The notes beneath the pieces were generated by a model that was not told the DNA's origin, ran no database searches, and saw nothing but the letters and a program-made list of their open reading frames with translations. The position numbers and the translations under genes are program-made. Below are positions 25,135-33,618 of a DNA stretch of 42,621 bases, piece after piece. The DNA is from Bacillota bacterium. GTDB lineage: Bacteria; Bacillota; DTU065. The first letter of the stretch is position 1, and each line of letters opens with the position of its first letter. The stretch spans positions 1-42,621 of the forward strand of contig JAQVYS010000010.1 of NCBI GenBank assembly GCA_028708605.1. Reading direction: 5' to 3'.

Positions 25135-25863
25135 ATGGCAGGTAAAAAGAGCATAAATTGCCAAGAATCTGGCTGTTTGAAATGCCATGGAGGGTTTTGC
25201 GGCCAAAGAGTACCGATCTTTAGCGGTTTAAAAGAGTCAGATTACGCTAAAGTGGCAGGTCTTATTGTGCATAAAGACTATGATAAGGGTGAAATGATTT
25301 TTCGAGAAGGTGATTTGTTTCCTTATTTAGCAATCGTGAGAACAGGTCTGATTAAGACCTTTAAATACACAATAGAAGGTCGCGAACAGATTTTAGGTAT
25401 GTTTGGAGAAGGCGATTTTGTTGGCGAGATCAATCTGCTTTCAGGTAAACCTTGTAGTGCAAACTGCGCTGCGATTAATAAGACAGGGCTTTGCCTTATT
25501 CCGAGAGACAGCTTTCAAGCACTCTTAAAACAGCACTCAGATATTATGTTTCTTATTCTTGAAGAATTGGCGACTAGGGTTGGACGGCTAGAGTCTTTAG
25601 TACAGCAACTTGGAACACAAAATGCTGACTCAAGGCTTATAGCCCTACTAATTCAGCTTGGAGAACGCTATGGCAAAGACCAAGGCGAAAATCTACTGGT
25701 AGAACTGCCTCTCTCAAGAGAGGGATTGGCCAACTATATAGGAGTAACACGTGAAACGGTAAGCAGAAAGCTGAACCAGCTAAAAGAAGATGGTTTGATT
25801 GAGTTAATTGGCAATCGCAAAGTGTTAATCAAAAATTTAGTTATTTTAAGAGAAAGAGCTTGA
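25135..25863 (+). CDS. Crp/Fnr-family transcription regulator with N-terminal cysteine cluster
   Basis: 242 residues: a cyclic-nucleotide-binding-like barrel (about 30-150), a dimer helix, then a winged HTH (LSREGLANYIGVTRETVSRKLNQLKEDGLIEL, about 187-218; the recognition helix has R-E-T-V-S-R). Cys9, 14, 17 and 22 lie at the N-terminus, and Cys107, 111 and 120 in the barrel. The C14-x2-C17-x4-C22 spacing plus C120 closely mirrors E. coli FNR (20, 23, 29, 122), suggesting a redox- or NO-sensitive Fe-S cluster. The R-E-T-V-S recognition residues suit TGTGA-type half-sites. It is likely co-transcribed with ric and probably controls this cluster, including the operator at 25889-25904. Confidence 0.9.
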   Translation: MAGKKSINCQESGCLKCHGGFCGQRVPIFSGLKESDYAKVAGLIVHKDYDKGEMIFREGDLFPYLAIVRTGLIKTFKYTIEGREQILGMFGEGDFVGEINLLSGKPCSANCAAINKTGLCLIPRDSFQALLKQHSDIMFLILEELATRVGRLESLVQQLGTQNADSRLIALLIQLGERYGKDQGENLLVELPLSREGLANYIGVTRETVSRKLNQLKEDGLIELIGNRKVLIKNLVILRERA

Positions 25864-25889
25864 GGAGATTTAATCCTGAAGCTCTTTTT
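25855..25889 (+). terminator. Terminator of the Crp/Fnr gene
   Basis: AGAGCTT (25855-25861) pairs with AAGCTCT (25879-25885), with a partial inner AGGA/TCCT stem, then TTTT. The stop codon lies in the stem, and the T tract abuts the next operator. Confidence 0.7.
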
Positions 25890-25904
25890 GTGATTTGCAT
25901 CACA
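25889..25904. promoter_or_regulatory. CRP/FNR-family operator, perfect palindrome
   Basis: TGTGA-TTTGCA-TCACA is an exact TGTGA-N6-TCACA site, also symmetric in its spacer (TGCA core). A TAAATT box at 25926-25931 would put the transcription start about 41.5 bases from its centre, the spacing of class II activation. The gene it faces is the DUF438-hemerythrin gene, and the upstream gene encodes the matching regulator class. Confidence 0.75.
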
Positions 25905-26033
25905 GATTTCCGGATTCTTGTTTGGTAAATTTATATCGAAGGAAAAACCGTTAAGGTTTGTGTTTTTAATAAAGTTTCTACTATTAAGATGGCTTCTAGT
26001 AAGAAACACTTGTTCTTGAAGGGGGCATTTAGA

Positions 26034-26774
26034 GTGAGTAAAATTGAAAAATTAGTTGGACTTTTAAAGAGACTTAACTCTGGAGAAAAGATTGAAGAAG
26101 TAGAAAAAGACGCTGAAAATTTCTTAAGCCAAATCAACGCAACAGACCTTTCTATTGCTGAACAACAATTGATGGATAACGGTATGGAAGCTGAGGATCT
26201 TCGCGGTCTTTGCGTAATTCATATGCAGATGCTTGAAGGTGAAGTAGAAAAGATGACTGCAGAGTTAGAAGAAGGTCATCCTGTAGCAATAATGGTCCAA
26301 GAACACGGGGTTTTACTTGAGACGCTAGAAGAGCTTGAATCACTAAATGCGACTCTACAACAAAATATACTAACACCTAAGTTACAAAGCGAGCTATTAA
26401 GAATCGTCCGTATTCTAACTGGGGCAGAATTACATCACCAACGCGAAGAACAAGCGTTGTTTCCTATTTTAGAACAGAGAGGCATTTCAGGTCCTCCTAC
26501 AGTAATGAGACTAGAGCATGAGAGTCTTCGTCCTAAAAAGCACGGTCTTGAGGTATTAGCTACGAATGCTTTAGAGATAGAACATGAAGAGTTTAAAAAG
26601 CAACTAGCAGAGCTTTCTAGGTACATTATTTTTAATCTCAGAGATCACATCTTTAAAGAAAACCATATTCTTTATCCTAGTGCTATTGAAATAATAACTG
26701 AAAGAGAAGTGTGGGCAAAAATCTCAGAGCAATGTGACAAAATTGGCTATACTCCATATACAAAGGGTAAATAA
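26034..26774 (+). CDS. DUF438 and hemerythrin domain protein
   Basis: 246 residues. I chose GTG at 26034 with GAAGGGGG upstream; an in-frame ATG at 25989 would add 15 residues lacking homology. The N-terminal DUF438 segment runs KLVGLLKRLNSGEKIEEV and LSIAEQQLMDNGMEAEDLRGLCVIHMQML. A hemerythrin-like bundle follows with ligand-like residues in VQEHG, GAELHHQREEQALFP, RLEHESLRPKKHGL, EHEEFKK and RDHIFKENHILYP. The C-terminal PAS domain found in many DUF438 proteins is absent. It probably binds O2 or NO at a di-iron site; the exact role is unknown. It sits behind the palindromic FNR-type operator, so it is probably induced by the adjacent regulator. Confidence 0.88.
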   Translation: MSKIEKLVGLLKRLNSGEKIEEVEKDAENFLSQINATDLSIAEQQLMDNGMEAEDLRGLCVIHMQMLEGEVEKMTAELEEGHPVAIMVQEHGVLLETLEELESLNATLQQNILTPKLQSELLRIVRILTGAELHHQREEQALFPILEQRGISGPPTVMRLEHESLRPKKHGLEVLATNALEIEHEEFKKQLAELSRYIIFNLRDHIFKENHILYPSAIEIITEREVWAKISEQCDKIGYTPYTKGK

Positions 26775-26783
26775 CTAAATGCA

Positions 26784-26815
26784 TAGACCTTAAGTCTAGA
26801 TAGGCTTAAGGTCTA
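26784..26815. repeat. 11-bp perfect inverted repeat after the DUF438 gene
   Basis: TAGACCTTAAG and CTTAAGGTCTA pair perfectly around a 10-base loop, 10 bases after the stop. No T tract follows, so it is a transcript-end hairpin at best, not a standard intrinsic terminator. Confidence 0.5.
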
Positions 26816-26976
26816 ATGTAGTCAAAAATGTCATTTTGCTCCAAAGATAGTTAGCTTATGATCTTGTGAATTACTCCTAGCTTTCTTGCATATACTAAGA
26901 GATAACAGTCTGCAAAAAATAGTCGGTAAAGCAATAGTTTTAATTTATTGTCATATAAAGGAGAGCTAGGAGCAAG

Positions 26977-27348
26977 ATGGTTAATCGCATCAAGATCTTT
27001 GAAGAAAGTAGTCAAAATGTTGTAGGAGTCTATGGATCGATAAATGAAGTCTTGGTTGTGGAAAAAAATGAGCCTCTTGATACAAAAACTAAAAGCACAC
27101 TCTCAAGCCTTAGGGGAAAGTGTGTTGTTTCTGTTATCGACAGTAATCTAGCCAGTTTTAATACCAAAATTCACAGCATGGTTTTGGATATCAGCGGTGA
27201 AGACGAGCTTCAAAGGTTCTATAAAGCAATTAGTAAAGATGGTAAAGTCAAGTTTGAACTACAAGAGACTTCTTTAGGTGTCTATCAGGCGATTTTTTCC
27301 GATTCCTTTGGAGTTACTTGGAACTTAAAATACTCAGTAGACAAGTAG
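26977..27348 (+). CDS. Small VOC/PhnB-like protein
   Basis: 123 residues starting at ATG with AGGAG nearby. The ending FSDSFGVTWNLKYS matches the DxFGVxW motif that closes PhnB-type glyoxalase/VOC proteins, and the preceding GEDELQRFYKAISKDGKVKFELQETSLGVYQAIF fits their conserved helix-strand pair (DGKV...W/GxxxF). The N-terminal half is diverged, with no obvious metal ligands, so it may be non-catalytic. It has its own terminator. Homology is inferred from the C-terminal half only. Confidence 0.55.
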   Translation: MVNRIKIFEESSQNVVGVYGSINEVLVVEKNEPLDTKTKSTLSSLRGKCVVSVIDSNLASFNTKIHSMVLDISGEDELQRFYKAISKDGKVKFELQETSLGVYQAIFSDSFGVTWNLKYSVDK

Positions 27349-27379
27349 TTTAAATCAAATTTAAGCCTATTTTTGTTGT

Positions 27380-27410
27380 GACAGCTCTAGAAATTATAAG
27401 AGCTGTCTTT
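27380..27410 (+). terminator. Terminator after the VOC-like gene
   Basis: GACAGCTCT and AGAGCTGTC pair perfectly around a 10-base loop, followed by TTT and a T-rich stretch. Confidence 0.8.
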
Positions 27411-27796
27411 TGATTTTTAAAATAGTATTTAGAAGCTGACCTGATAAGAACGGAAGACGGTAAGGCAGATATAAAATAGTCAAAAAACGTGCAAAAACAA
27501 GCCAGTAAGAGACCGCTTGAAAACCCATTTTTTGTAGTAGAGAAAAGCATTCTATTAAGGACAATGACGCCGTTTCTTGGAGGAGTTATCCACGATAGCG
27601 ATGATCTGGCAGTTATTCTTGACTGAGGCATTCTGCCCTGAAGTAAGTAGTACCAATCGTTTTTGAAATGAGAGGCTACTTACGATAAGATAATTTGATA
27701 GTTGGTTCTATGCGGCTGATGGCCTTTTTAAGTTCCGGCTTGGTGAAAAAGAGAGATGTATTAACAGATGTAGCAGCATTAACAAGGAGAGATTAA
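27411..27796. other. Upstream region of the opuC operon, with possible gene debris
   Basis: 386 bases without an assigned gene. A plus-strand frame at 27489-27626 (GTG start, 45 codons) has plausible codon use and the piece PFLGGVIHDSDDLAVILD, but no ribosome-binding site and no family I recognise; it may be decayed coding DNA. An 8-bp inverted repeat (GTAAGTAG 27643-27650, CTACTTAC 27676-27683) lies in the probable opuC leader. No clear promoter is visible. Confidence 0.4.
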
Positions 27797-28930
27797 ATGC
27801 TAGAAATTAAAAACCTAACCAAAGTATTTGGTGAGGGCGAAGACAGTTTTGTTGCTGTCAACAAAATAAACTTAAAGGTTAATCAAGGAGAATTTGTAGT
27901 TCTTATTGGTCCTAGTGGTTGTGGCAAGACTACTACCCTTAAAATGATTAACCACTTAGTCGAACCAACTTCAGGTGATATTTTGATCAATGGAACTTCA
28001 ACTAAAGAAAAAAACGTCGTTGAACTGCGCAGAGCAATTGGTTACGTGATCCAAAATATCGGTCTATTTCCTCACTTAACAATTGCTGCGAATGTAGAGA
28101 TCGTACCTAAGCTAAACAAGATGGATAAAGTAAAGCGAAGAAAGAAAACCTTTGAGCTATTAGAAATGGTTGGCTTAGACCCAGATATCTATGCTAACCG
28201 TTATCCTACAGAGTTAAGTGGAGGGCAGCAACAAAGAATTGGGGTATTGCGTGCTTTAGCTGCTGATCAAGATTTAATATTAATGGATGAACCCTTTGGG
28301 GCGTTAGATCCAATTACTAGAGTTCAATTACAAGATGAGATGAAAGATCTGCAAAAGCGCTTAGATAAGACTATAATTTTTGTAACTCATGATATCGATG
28401 AAGCTATAAAGGTAGCAGACAAAATTGTGCTAATGAAAGATGGTAAGATTGTGCAAGCTGCATCTCCTAAAGAGATGTTAAAAGAGCCAGCTAATGAATA
28501 TGTCCGTGAATTTATTGGAGAAGAGAGGCTAGTGCCAGAGCCTGATACTACACCAGTTTCTGAGGTGATGGTGCTTGAACCCCTAATTGTCAATATAGAT
28601 TCTACTGCGAAAAACGTTTTTAAAAAGATGCAAAAATATAGCGCAGATATTGCCGTAGCAGTAGATGATAACAAACGTTTTACTGGGCTAGTTTCAGCTA
28701 ATCAGATTCAAATCCAACAGCGAAAAAACACTACTTTACAACAAATAATCCAAGGAAAGCCACAATCTGTACGGAGTAATACAACAATTCGTGATGCAGC
28801 AGAAACGCTTGCAAATGAAACGAGAGTTCTCTGTGTTGTGGACAAAAAGCAACGGCCCGTGGGTTTAGTTAGTCGCACAACATTACTTCGTGGTATAGTT
28901 GACATTTGGGATGAAAGTAATGCTGGGTAA
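27797..28930 (+). CDS. opuCA: Glycine betaine/carnitine/choline ABC transporter, ATP-binding protein
   Basis: 377 residues. ABC motifs: Walker A GPSGCGKTTT, Q-loop VIQNIGLFPH, signature LSGGQQQRIGVLRAL, Walker B LILMDEPFGALD and THDIDEAIKVAD. The C-terminal 120 residues form two CBS domains (VMVLEPLIVNIDS...; QGKPQSVRSNTTIRDAAETL...), as in OpuCA/ProV, where they sense ionic strength or nucleotides. GGAG lies 7 bases before the ATG. It is the first of three genes; the permease follows after 23 bases. Confidence 0.94.
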   Translation: MLEIKNLTKVFGEGEDSFVAVNKINLKVNQGEFVVLIGPSGCGKTTTLKMINHLVEPTSGDILINGTSTKEKNVVELRRAIGYVIQNIGLFPHLTIAANVEIVPKLNKMDKVKRRKKTFELLEMVGLDPDIYANRYPTELSGGQQQRIGVLRALAADQDLILMDEPFGALDPITRVQLQDEMKDLQKRLDKTIIFVTHDIDEAIKVADKIVLMKDGKIVQAASPKEMLKEPANEYVREFIGEERLVPEPDTTPVSEVMVLEPLIVNIDSTAKNVFKKMQKYSADIAVAVDDNKRFTGLVSANQIQIQQRKNTTLQQIIQGKPQSVRSNTTIRDAAETLANETRVLCVVDKKQRPVGLVSRTTLLRGIVDIWDESNAG

Positions 28931-28953
28931 AAATCATGTGGAGTTGATCGATA

Positions 28954-29610
28954 GTGTTAGTTAAGTTTTTTGAGCTGTTAATAAGTAGATGGGATGAAGT
29001 GTTATTTGCTCTTCAGGAACATCTCATTCTAGTAATCATCCCAGTTGGGTTAGCTGCAATAGTTTCAATTCCTTTGGGAATTTTAGCGACTAGATACCGC
29101 TTTATAGAATTGCCTGTGATGGGAGTTGCTAATATCTTGCAGACTGTGCCAAGTCTTGCACTGCTTGCTTTGATGATCCCACTAGGTTTAGGAATTGGGC
29201 GAACACCTGCTTTGGTTGCTTTGTTTTTGTATTCTCTGTTACCTATTCTCAGAAACACTTATCTTGGGATTCGTAATGTGGACGATTCTGTGAAAGAGGC
29301 AGCAACGGGAATGGGTATGACATATTTTCAAAGACTCTATATGGTAGAGCTACCACTAGCGCTATCTGTAATCATAGGTGGTATAAGAACTGCCACAGTT
29401 ATTGTCATCGGTACAGCAACCTTGGCCGCTATGATTGGCGGTGGTGGGTTAGGAGATTTTATTATTACTGGCCTTGGTATGGTTAGGGATGAATTGATTT
29501 TATTAGGTGCTATTCCCGCTGCACTACTTGCTTTACTTGCTGATTTTCTCCTAGGCAAGCTTGAGCATCTGTTGACACCACGGGGACTTAGAGTCGCTCG
29601 TGAAAAATAA
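28954..29610 (+). CDS. opuCB: Glycine betaine/carnitine/choline ABC transporter, permease
   Basis: 218 residues starting at GTG with GGAG about 10 bases upstream. About five to six membrane segments and the EAA loop (DDSVKEAATGMGMTYFQRLYMVELPLAL), followed by TATVIVIGTATLAAMIGGGGLGDFI, a hallmark of OpuC/ProW-type permeases. Firmicute OpuC systems often have two permeases (CB and CD); only one gene is here, so it would act as a homodimer. Confidence 0.93.
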   Translation: MLVKFFELLISRWDEVLFALQEHLILVIIPVGLAAIVSIPLGILATRYRFIELPVMGVANILQTVPSLALLALMIPLGLGIGRTPALVALFLYSLLPILRNTYLGIRNVDDSVKEAATGMGMTYFQRLYMVELPLALSVIIGGIRTATVIVIGTATLAAMIGGGGLGDFIITGLGMVRDELILLGAIPAALLALLADFLLGKLEHLLTPRGLRVAREK

Positions 29611-29629
29611 TGAAGGAGTTGCTTTTGTT

Positions 29630-30514
29630 TTGCGCAAAGCATTAATGTTAATCTTAGTTGGTCTGCTATCTGCCGGAGCAGCAATACCGGTTATGGGAGA
29701 GACTATAACGATTGCTTCTGGTAATTTTGCAGAACCACAGATTCTTGCTGAAACAGTCAAATTGCTTATTGAAGAGCAAACTGACTTGGAAGTCGATCAC
29801 GTTAGAAATTTTTCCGGATCGAGTCTATTGCATGCAGCATTTCTTTCCGGAGATGTTGATATGTATATAACCTACACCGGAACTCAGTTTACTGGAGTTT
29901 TAGGCATGGAAGTAACTGAAGGATGGAAGAATAGGGACAGGGTTGAGGATTATGTTCAGGAGCAATTTGCAAAGCAATTCGGTGCTCATTGGTTCGATGG
30001 CTTTGGCTTCGAAAACACCTATGCAGTTGCTGTCAGGAAAACTTTTGCTGAAGAACACGATATAAAAAAAGTATCCGATTTAAGGAAATTATCCAATCAA
30101 ATGACTATTGCCATGGACAATACTTTTCGCGAACGAGCTGGAGATGGCTATGATGATTTCCTAGATCTCTATGATATGAGTTTTCGTCGCCCTGTAAGTA
30201 TGGATTATGGAATGATGTATAGAGCAGTAGGTGCTGGAAACGTAGATGCTGCAATTGTCTACTCAACTGATGGACGTGTTGCGGCTATGGATTTAGTGGT
30301 ATTAGAAGATGACTTGGGGTTTTTTCCACCTTATGATGCTGCTCTAGTAGTAAGCCATGATCTTTTAGCTAGGTATTCTGGTATCAAAGAGATAGGAGAA
30401 AGCTTAGCTGGAAAAATCGACGTTGAAACAATGCAGCGCTACAATAAGCTTCTTGAAGTAGATTACGAAGATTTGAGAGATGTTGCTCTAAAATTAACCG
30501 ATGAGATAAGGTAA
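29630..30514 (+). CDS. opuCC: Glycine betaine/carnitine/choline-binding protein
   Basis: I chose TTG at 29630: it gives MRKALMLILVGLLSAGAAIP, a clean signal peptide ending VMG, with AAGGAG upstream. GTG at 29600 (overlapping opuCB by 11 bases) would add a polar 10-residue leader. The mature protein has the OpuAC/OsmF type II pattern: ETITIASGNFAEPQILAE, NFSGSSLLHAAFLSGDVDMYITYTGTQ, GFGFENTYAVAVRK, DNTFRERAGDGYDDF, YRAVGAGNVDAAIVYSTDGR and DDLGFFPPYDAALVV. No lipobox is present, unusual for monoderm Firmicutes and consistent with a periplasm. It imports compatible solutes under osmotic stress. Confidence 0.92.
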   Translation: MRKALMLILVGLLSAGAAIPVMGETITIASGNFAEPQILAETVKLLIEEQTDLEVDHVRNFSGSSLLHAAFLSGDVDMYITYTGTQFTGVLGMEVTEGWKNRDRVEDYVQEQFAKQFGAHWFDGFGFENTYAVAVRKTFAEEHDIKKVSDLRKLSNQMTIAMDNTFRERAGDGYDDFLDLYDMSFRRPVSMDYGMMYRAVGAGNVDAAIVYSTDGRVAAMDLVVLEDDLGFFPPYDAALVVSHDLLARYSGIKEIGESLAGKIDVETMQRYNKLLEVDYEDLRDVALKLTDEIR

Positions 30515-30615
30515 AAACTTTAGAAAAGAGCTAGAAAGTCTCTAACTCTTCTTTGTGTGTGAAGCTTTTATACCAATGGAAATAGTGGGTTTAGACAAAA
30601 AAATAGACGAAACAA

Positions 30616-30667
30616 AAAGCCCCACAGACCAGATTCTACTTAAATAAGTAGCGTGGTTTGGGGCTTT
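30616..30667. terminator. Bidirectional terminator with compound hairpin
   Basis: An outer stem AAAGCCCCA/TGGGGCTTT, a middle GACC/GGTT and an inner CTACTT/AAGTAG form a long hairpin between the convergent opuCC and DUF4434 genes. A tracts on the left and T-rich sequence on the right suit both directions. Confidence 0.82.
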
Positions 30668-30669
30668 CT

Positions 30670-32190
30670 TTATTTAATCCAGTCTACGTAATCATTGTAA
30701 AGCTTCTTTGATCTTGCGTTTTTATAAGGGTTCATATAATGGTTAAACTCAAAAACAATAACTTTTTCTACATAGGGTTCAACAGCGAAAAGCTGTTTTT
30801 TTACTAGCTCTAATTCTGCTGGGTGCCAGGTATCAATATCAAAGATCTCTACATCAGCCCACAGTTGTACATCATGTTTTTGACAGGCCTTAAGAAATGC
30901 TCTGTAAAACTTAGAGGCAGCTTCTGGAGTAGAACGTTTCGCACCAACACTATCTTGTGGCCCAAGAATATCGACTTTTACAACCTCTAGAAACTTATCA
31001 AATTTTTCTTCCCACCAAATCGGAGAAGTCCCAGCTTCATAAGATGGCGATAGTAGAATCGGTTTTCCTGGTGTTAGTGATTTTATATGGTTTATCTGCT
31101 CGCTATAGTACCAAGTAGTTAGTGAAAATTTACTAGGGACTAGATCCTTTTCATCGATTTCGTCTGAAAGATACCAGCCATAAAAGGCATTATTTTCGCC
31201 GTAGCGGTTATAAAGCTCAGTTACATCGGCTTTTAGATTATCTAAGACTTTAGTAAGGTGGCTCTTAGATAGGTTAGTCCAATTGTAATTTCGGTTTGAT
31301 AAGGTGCCAATCATAATTGAGATACCCTGTTTATTTGCCTCTGCAAACAGCTCATCTAAAACGTCATACAAAGGACCTGTTTCGTTAGCATACGCAGGTA
31401 CAACTAAGAGATCTAAACCGGCATCTTTCATAGCTTTTAATTCATTTTCCCATGAGCCTTTTGAGTTACGAATGTTAGTGTAATCAAGCTGTAAGAAGCT
31501 TCCGGTAATGGCAGCGTTAGCATGTACTACTCGATCAGGGGTAAGGTCTACAAGTGGTACATTTGAAACTCTAAGTGCAGGCTTGTTTTCAGCTGTTACT
31601 TCAACGTTTCTGATTTCTGCTTTAGAATTAGCTACTCTAATTACCAGAGAGCCTTTATTATACACTCTGTTTTGATCTTCAAATTGCCCCATCTGTTTAC
31701 CGTCTAAATAATAAGTGTAAACCTGATCTTTACAGGTCAAGCGGATATGGTGCCAATTGCCAGGCTTTATTGCTCCGTTGATATTAGCTAGCCACTGATA
31801 GTCATTCCAGTAGCCGTGCCTCCTCATTACGGTTGCTCTGTTTTGATCGATAGCAACTGAGTAGCCAGCATACGTGTCTTGTTCGTGGAGAATCAACATA
31901 ATGCTCCCGTGAGTTCCATATTCATTAACCTTTGCTTCAAAGCTGAGATCAAAGTCCTCAAAGTTGTAAAGAATTTCTACTCGAGAATAAGCAACTTTAG
32001 TTGAAAGGAAACCATCATCTGTAAACTGTAGAGTCTCGAGTCCATCTAGGCTAAGCCAATTCACCTCAGCTGTAGCCTTGTTGATCTGAGGAACCTTAAA
32101 TGCAGATGCGGGTTCAGGAAAGACCAAAAAGAGTGCTAGTAAGAGACACAGTATAGTGATTATCCTATAGTTTACTGATAAATCTAGCAT
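30670..32190 (-). CDS. Secreted lectin-like domain plus DUF4434 glycosidase-like barrel
   Basis: 506 residues. A signal peptide (about 1-30, ending ASA) is followed by a LamG-like beta-sandwich (about 40-205; GFLSTKVAYSRVEILYNFEDF, GNWHHIRLTCKDQVYTYYLDGKQMG, SLVIRVANSKAEIRNVEV). Residues about 222-506 resemble DUF4434: ITGSFLQLDYTNIRN...WENELKAMKDAGLDLLVV, then GWYLSDEID, ILLSPSY, VDILGPQDSVG and LWADVEIFD. The barrel-end acidic residues (SDEID, DVEIF) could be catalytic, as in GH5-like enzymes. Start at ATG overlaps the upstream solute-binding gene by 26 bases, so the two are translationally coupled. Inference: processes a glycan whose product is bound by the partner. Confidence 0.78.
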   Translation of the reverse strand: MLDLSVNYRIITILCLLLALFLVFPEPASAFKVPQINKATAEVNWLSLDGLETLQFTDDGFLSTKVAYSRVEILYNFEDFDLSFEAKVNEYGTHGSIMLILHEQDTYAGYSVAIDQNRATVMRRHGYWNDYQWLANINGAIKPGNWHHIRLTCKDQVYTYYLDGKQMGQFEDQNRVYNKGSLVIRVANSKAEIRNVEVTAENKPALRVSNVPLVDLTPDRVVHANAAITGSFLQLDYTNIRNSKGSWENELKAMKDAGLDLLVVPAYANETGPLYDVLDELFAEANKQGISIMIGTLSNRNYNWTNLSKSHLTKVLDNLKADVTELYNRYGENNAFYGWYLSDEIDEKDLVPSKFSLTTWYYSEQINHIKSLTPGKPILLSPSYEAGTSPIWWEEKFDKFLEVVKVDILGPQDSVGAKRSTPEAASKFYRAFLKACQKHDVQLWADVEIFDIDTWHPAELELVKKQLFAVEPYVEKVIVFEFNHYMNPYKNARSKKLYNDYVDWIK

Positions 32191-33454
32191 ATTCGCTTTG
32201 TTTCCTTTCCAACTCAGAATTCATCTCTCGTGCTGCTTCCAAAATAGCCTCCATTGGATCACCTTCGTGAAGAACTACCTTAGCGCATGCATTATTGATA
32301 AATCTATGAGTTACAGTTTCAGGGGCGAGAGCGTAGGCCGGAGCGATACTGTGTTGAGCTTGTTTCATATAAGCCTCTAAGTGATCTTCGGGGAGAGGAA
32401 TGTTAGCGATTGCATGGATGTTTGCTGGAATAACAATACTTCCAGGTATTTTTTCAGGAACTACAGTGGCGAATTCTGATTGAGTCTCTGCAGAAAGCCA
32501 CCATTTGAGCCACTTAAAGGCATTGTCGATCTGTTTACCTGTCTTAAACATGACAAATGTGTTACCACCGATATATGCAGCATGATTAATTGAACCATCT
32601 TCTCTAATAGTACCAGGGACAACTGTCACTCCCCACTTGCCATGCAACTCTGGGGTTGCCAGGAGAAACGACGAATACCACCAGTTTGTAAGCTGTAAGA
32701 GAGGTATCTCGCCTGTTTTAAAGCCCATAAAAGAGTTTACAGCTTTAGGTACGTTGTGTTTTGTATAAAGTTCACAAAACTCAATAAACCCTGCAATAGC
32801 TTCTGGTGAATCTAGACCAGATCTAGTGCGGTTTTCTGTATACCAGTCCCCGCCATGTTGCCAGATAAGCATTGAGACGTCAGCGTAAACCATCGTACCT
32901 GAACCATCTGAAAATCCAAAAGCTGTAGAAAAGTTCAGGTTATTTGCTTGTAGCTTTGGAAGCATTTGGTAGAGTTCGTCCCAGGTTTTAGGGACAGTCA
33001 TTCCCATCTCTGTTAGGATATCTAACCTATAGCCTAAAGGATATAAAGCGATATCTACAGGAAGCCCAAAGTCGGTACCGTTATAATCAAAAGAACGCAT
33101 TAGTCCGGGGTACATTTCTCGCTTAATTTCTAGATATTCTTCACCAAAACGTTCTTTTAGATCGATTGCAGCTCCGCGAATGCCAAGATCCGCAGGCCCT
33201 AAAGAGCCTGTAATACCGATATCTGGAGTATCCCCAGAAGCTGCGGCAAGAAGATACTTGCTTTCTTTCCCAACACTAGGGATTGTGTAAATTTTTACTT
33301 CAATTCCGGTTCTTGCGGTAAATTGTTCATCTGTAATTTGTTGCATGATTTTCGTGCGTTCCACTGATAGTGGCGACCAAATAGTAACTGGATGGGCATA
33401 TGCAGCTGAGGTAAAGATGAGAAAAACAGCAATAAACAACAAACCTTTTTTCAT
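32165..33454 (-). CDS. Extracellular solute-binding protein, family 1, paralogue C
   Basis: 429 residues from ATG 33454, with GGAGG upstream; an in-frame ATG at 33469 overlaps that ribosome-binding site. The signal peptide ends AAYA without a lipobox. It shares the family landmarks with the proteins at 3628 and 8012: EQFTARTGIEVKIY, DTPDIGITGSLGP, ADLGIRGAAIDLKE, TWDELYQMLPKLQANN, HGKWGVTVVPGT and the C-terminal LERKQSEYARFISKL. It differs in having a coupled downstream gene (DUF4434). No ABC permease or ATPase gene adjoins. It probably binds an oligosaccharide released by the partner enzyme. Confidence 0.88.
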   Translation of the reverse strand: MKKGLLFIAVFLIFTSAAYAHPVTIWSPLSVERTKIMQQITDEQFTARTGIEVKIYTIPSVGKESKYLLAAASGDTPDIGITGSLGPADLGIRGAAIDLKERFGEEYLEIKREMYPGLMRSFDYNGTDFGLPVDIALYPLGYRLDILTEMGMTVPKTWDELYQMLPKLQANNLNFSTAFGFSDGSGTMVYADVSMLIWQHGGDWYTENRTRSGLDSPEAIAGFIEFCELYTKHNVPKAVNSFMGFKTGEIPLLQLTNWWYSSFLLATPELHGKWGVTVVPGTIREDGSINHAAYIGGNTFVMFKTGKQIDNAFKWLKWWLSAETQSEFATVVPEKIPGSIVIPANIHAIANIPLPEDHLEAYMKQAQHSIAPAYALAPETVTHRFINNACAKVVLHEGDPMEAILEAAREMNSELERKQSEYARFISKL

Positions 33455-33571
33455 CTTGTAATCCTCCATTCAAGAAAATTAACAAAATCAACAGATTTAC
33501 CTATAAAAAAACCCTTCTTGGAAGAGAAATTTATTCCTTCGTAAGGATTTTGTTCTTTAACGGTAAAATTT

Positions 33572-33608
33572 AAAAAAGACGTGACAACTACTTAGATGTA
33601 GTGTCACG
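33572..33608 (-). terminator. Terminator of the peptidase-barrel gene
   Basis: On the minus strand CGTGACA...TGTCACG with an inner CTAC/GTAG stem is followed by TCTTTTTT. Confidence 0.82.
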
Positions 33609-33618
33609 GTACTTTTAA

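Noticed and set aside
26784-26815. Intrinsic terminator after the DUF438 gene
   Set aside because: The stem is perfect but no T tract follows, so it is listed as a repeat instead.
27489-27626. 45-codon GTG-initiated frame upstream of opuCA
   Set aside because: Codon use looks coding, but there is no ribosome-binding site, no recognisable family and no terminator; noted as possible gene debris only.
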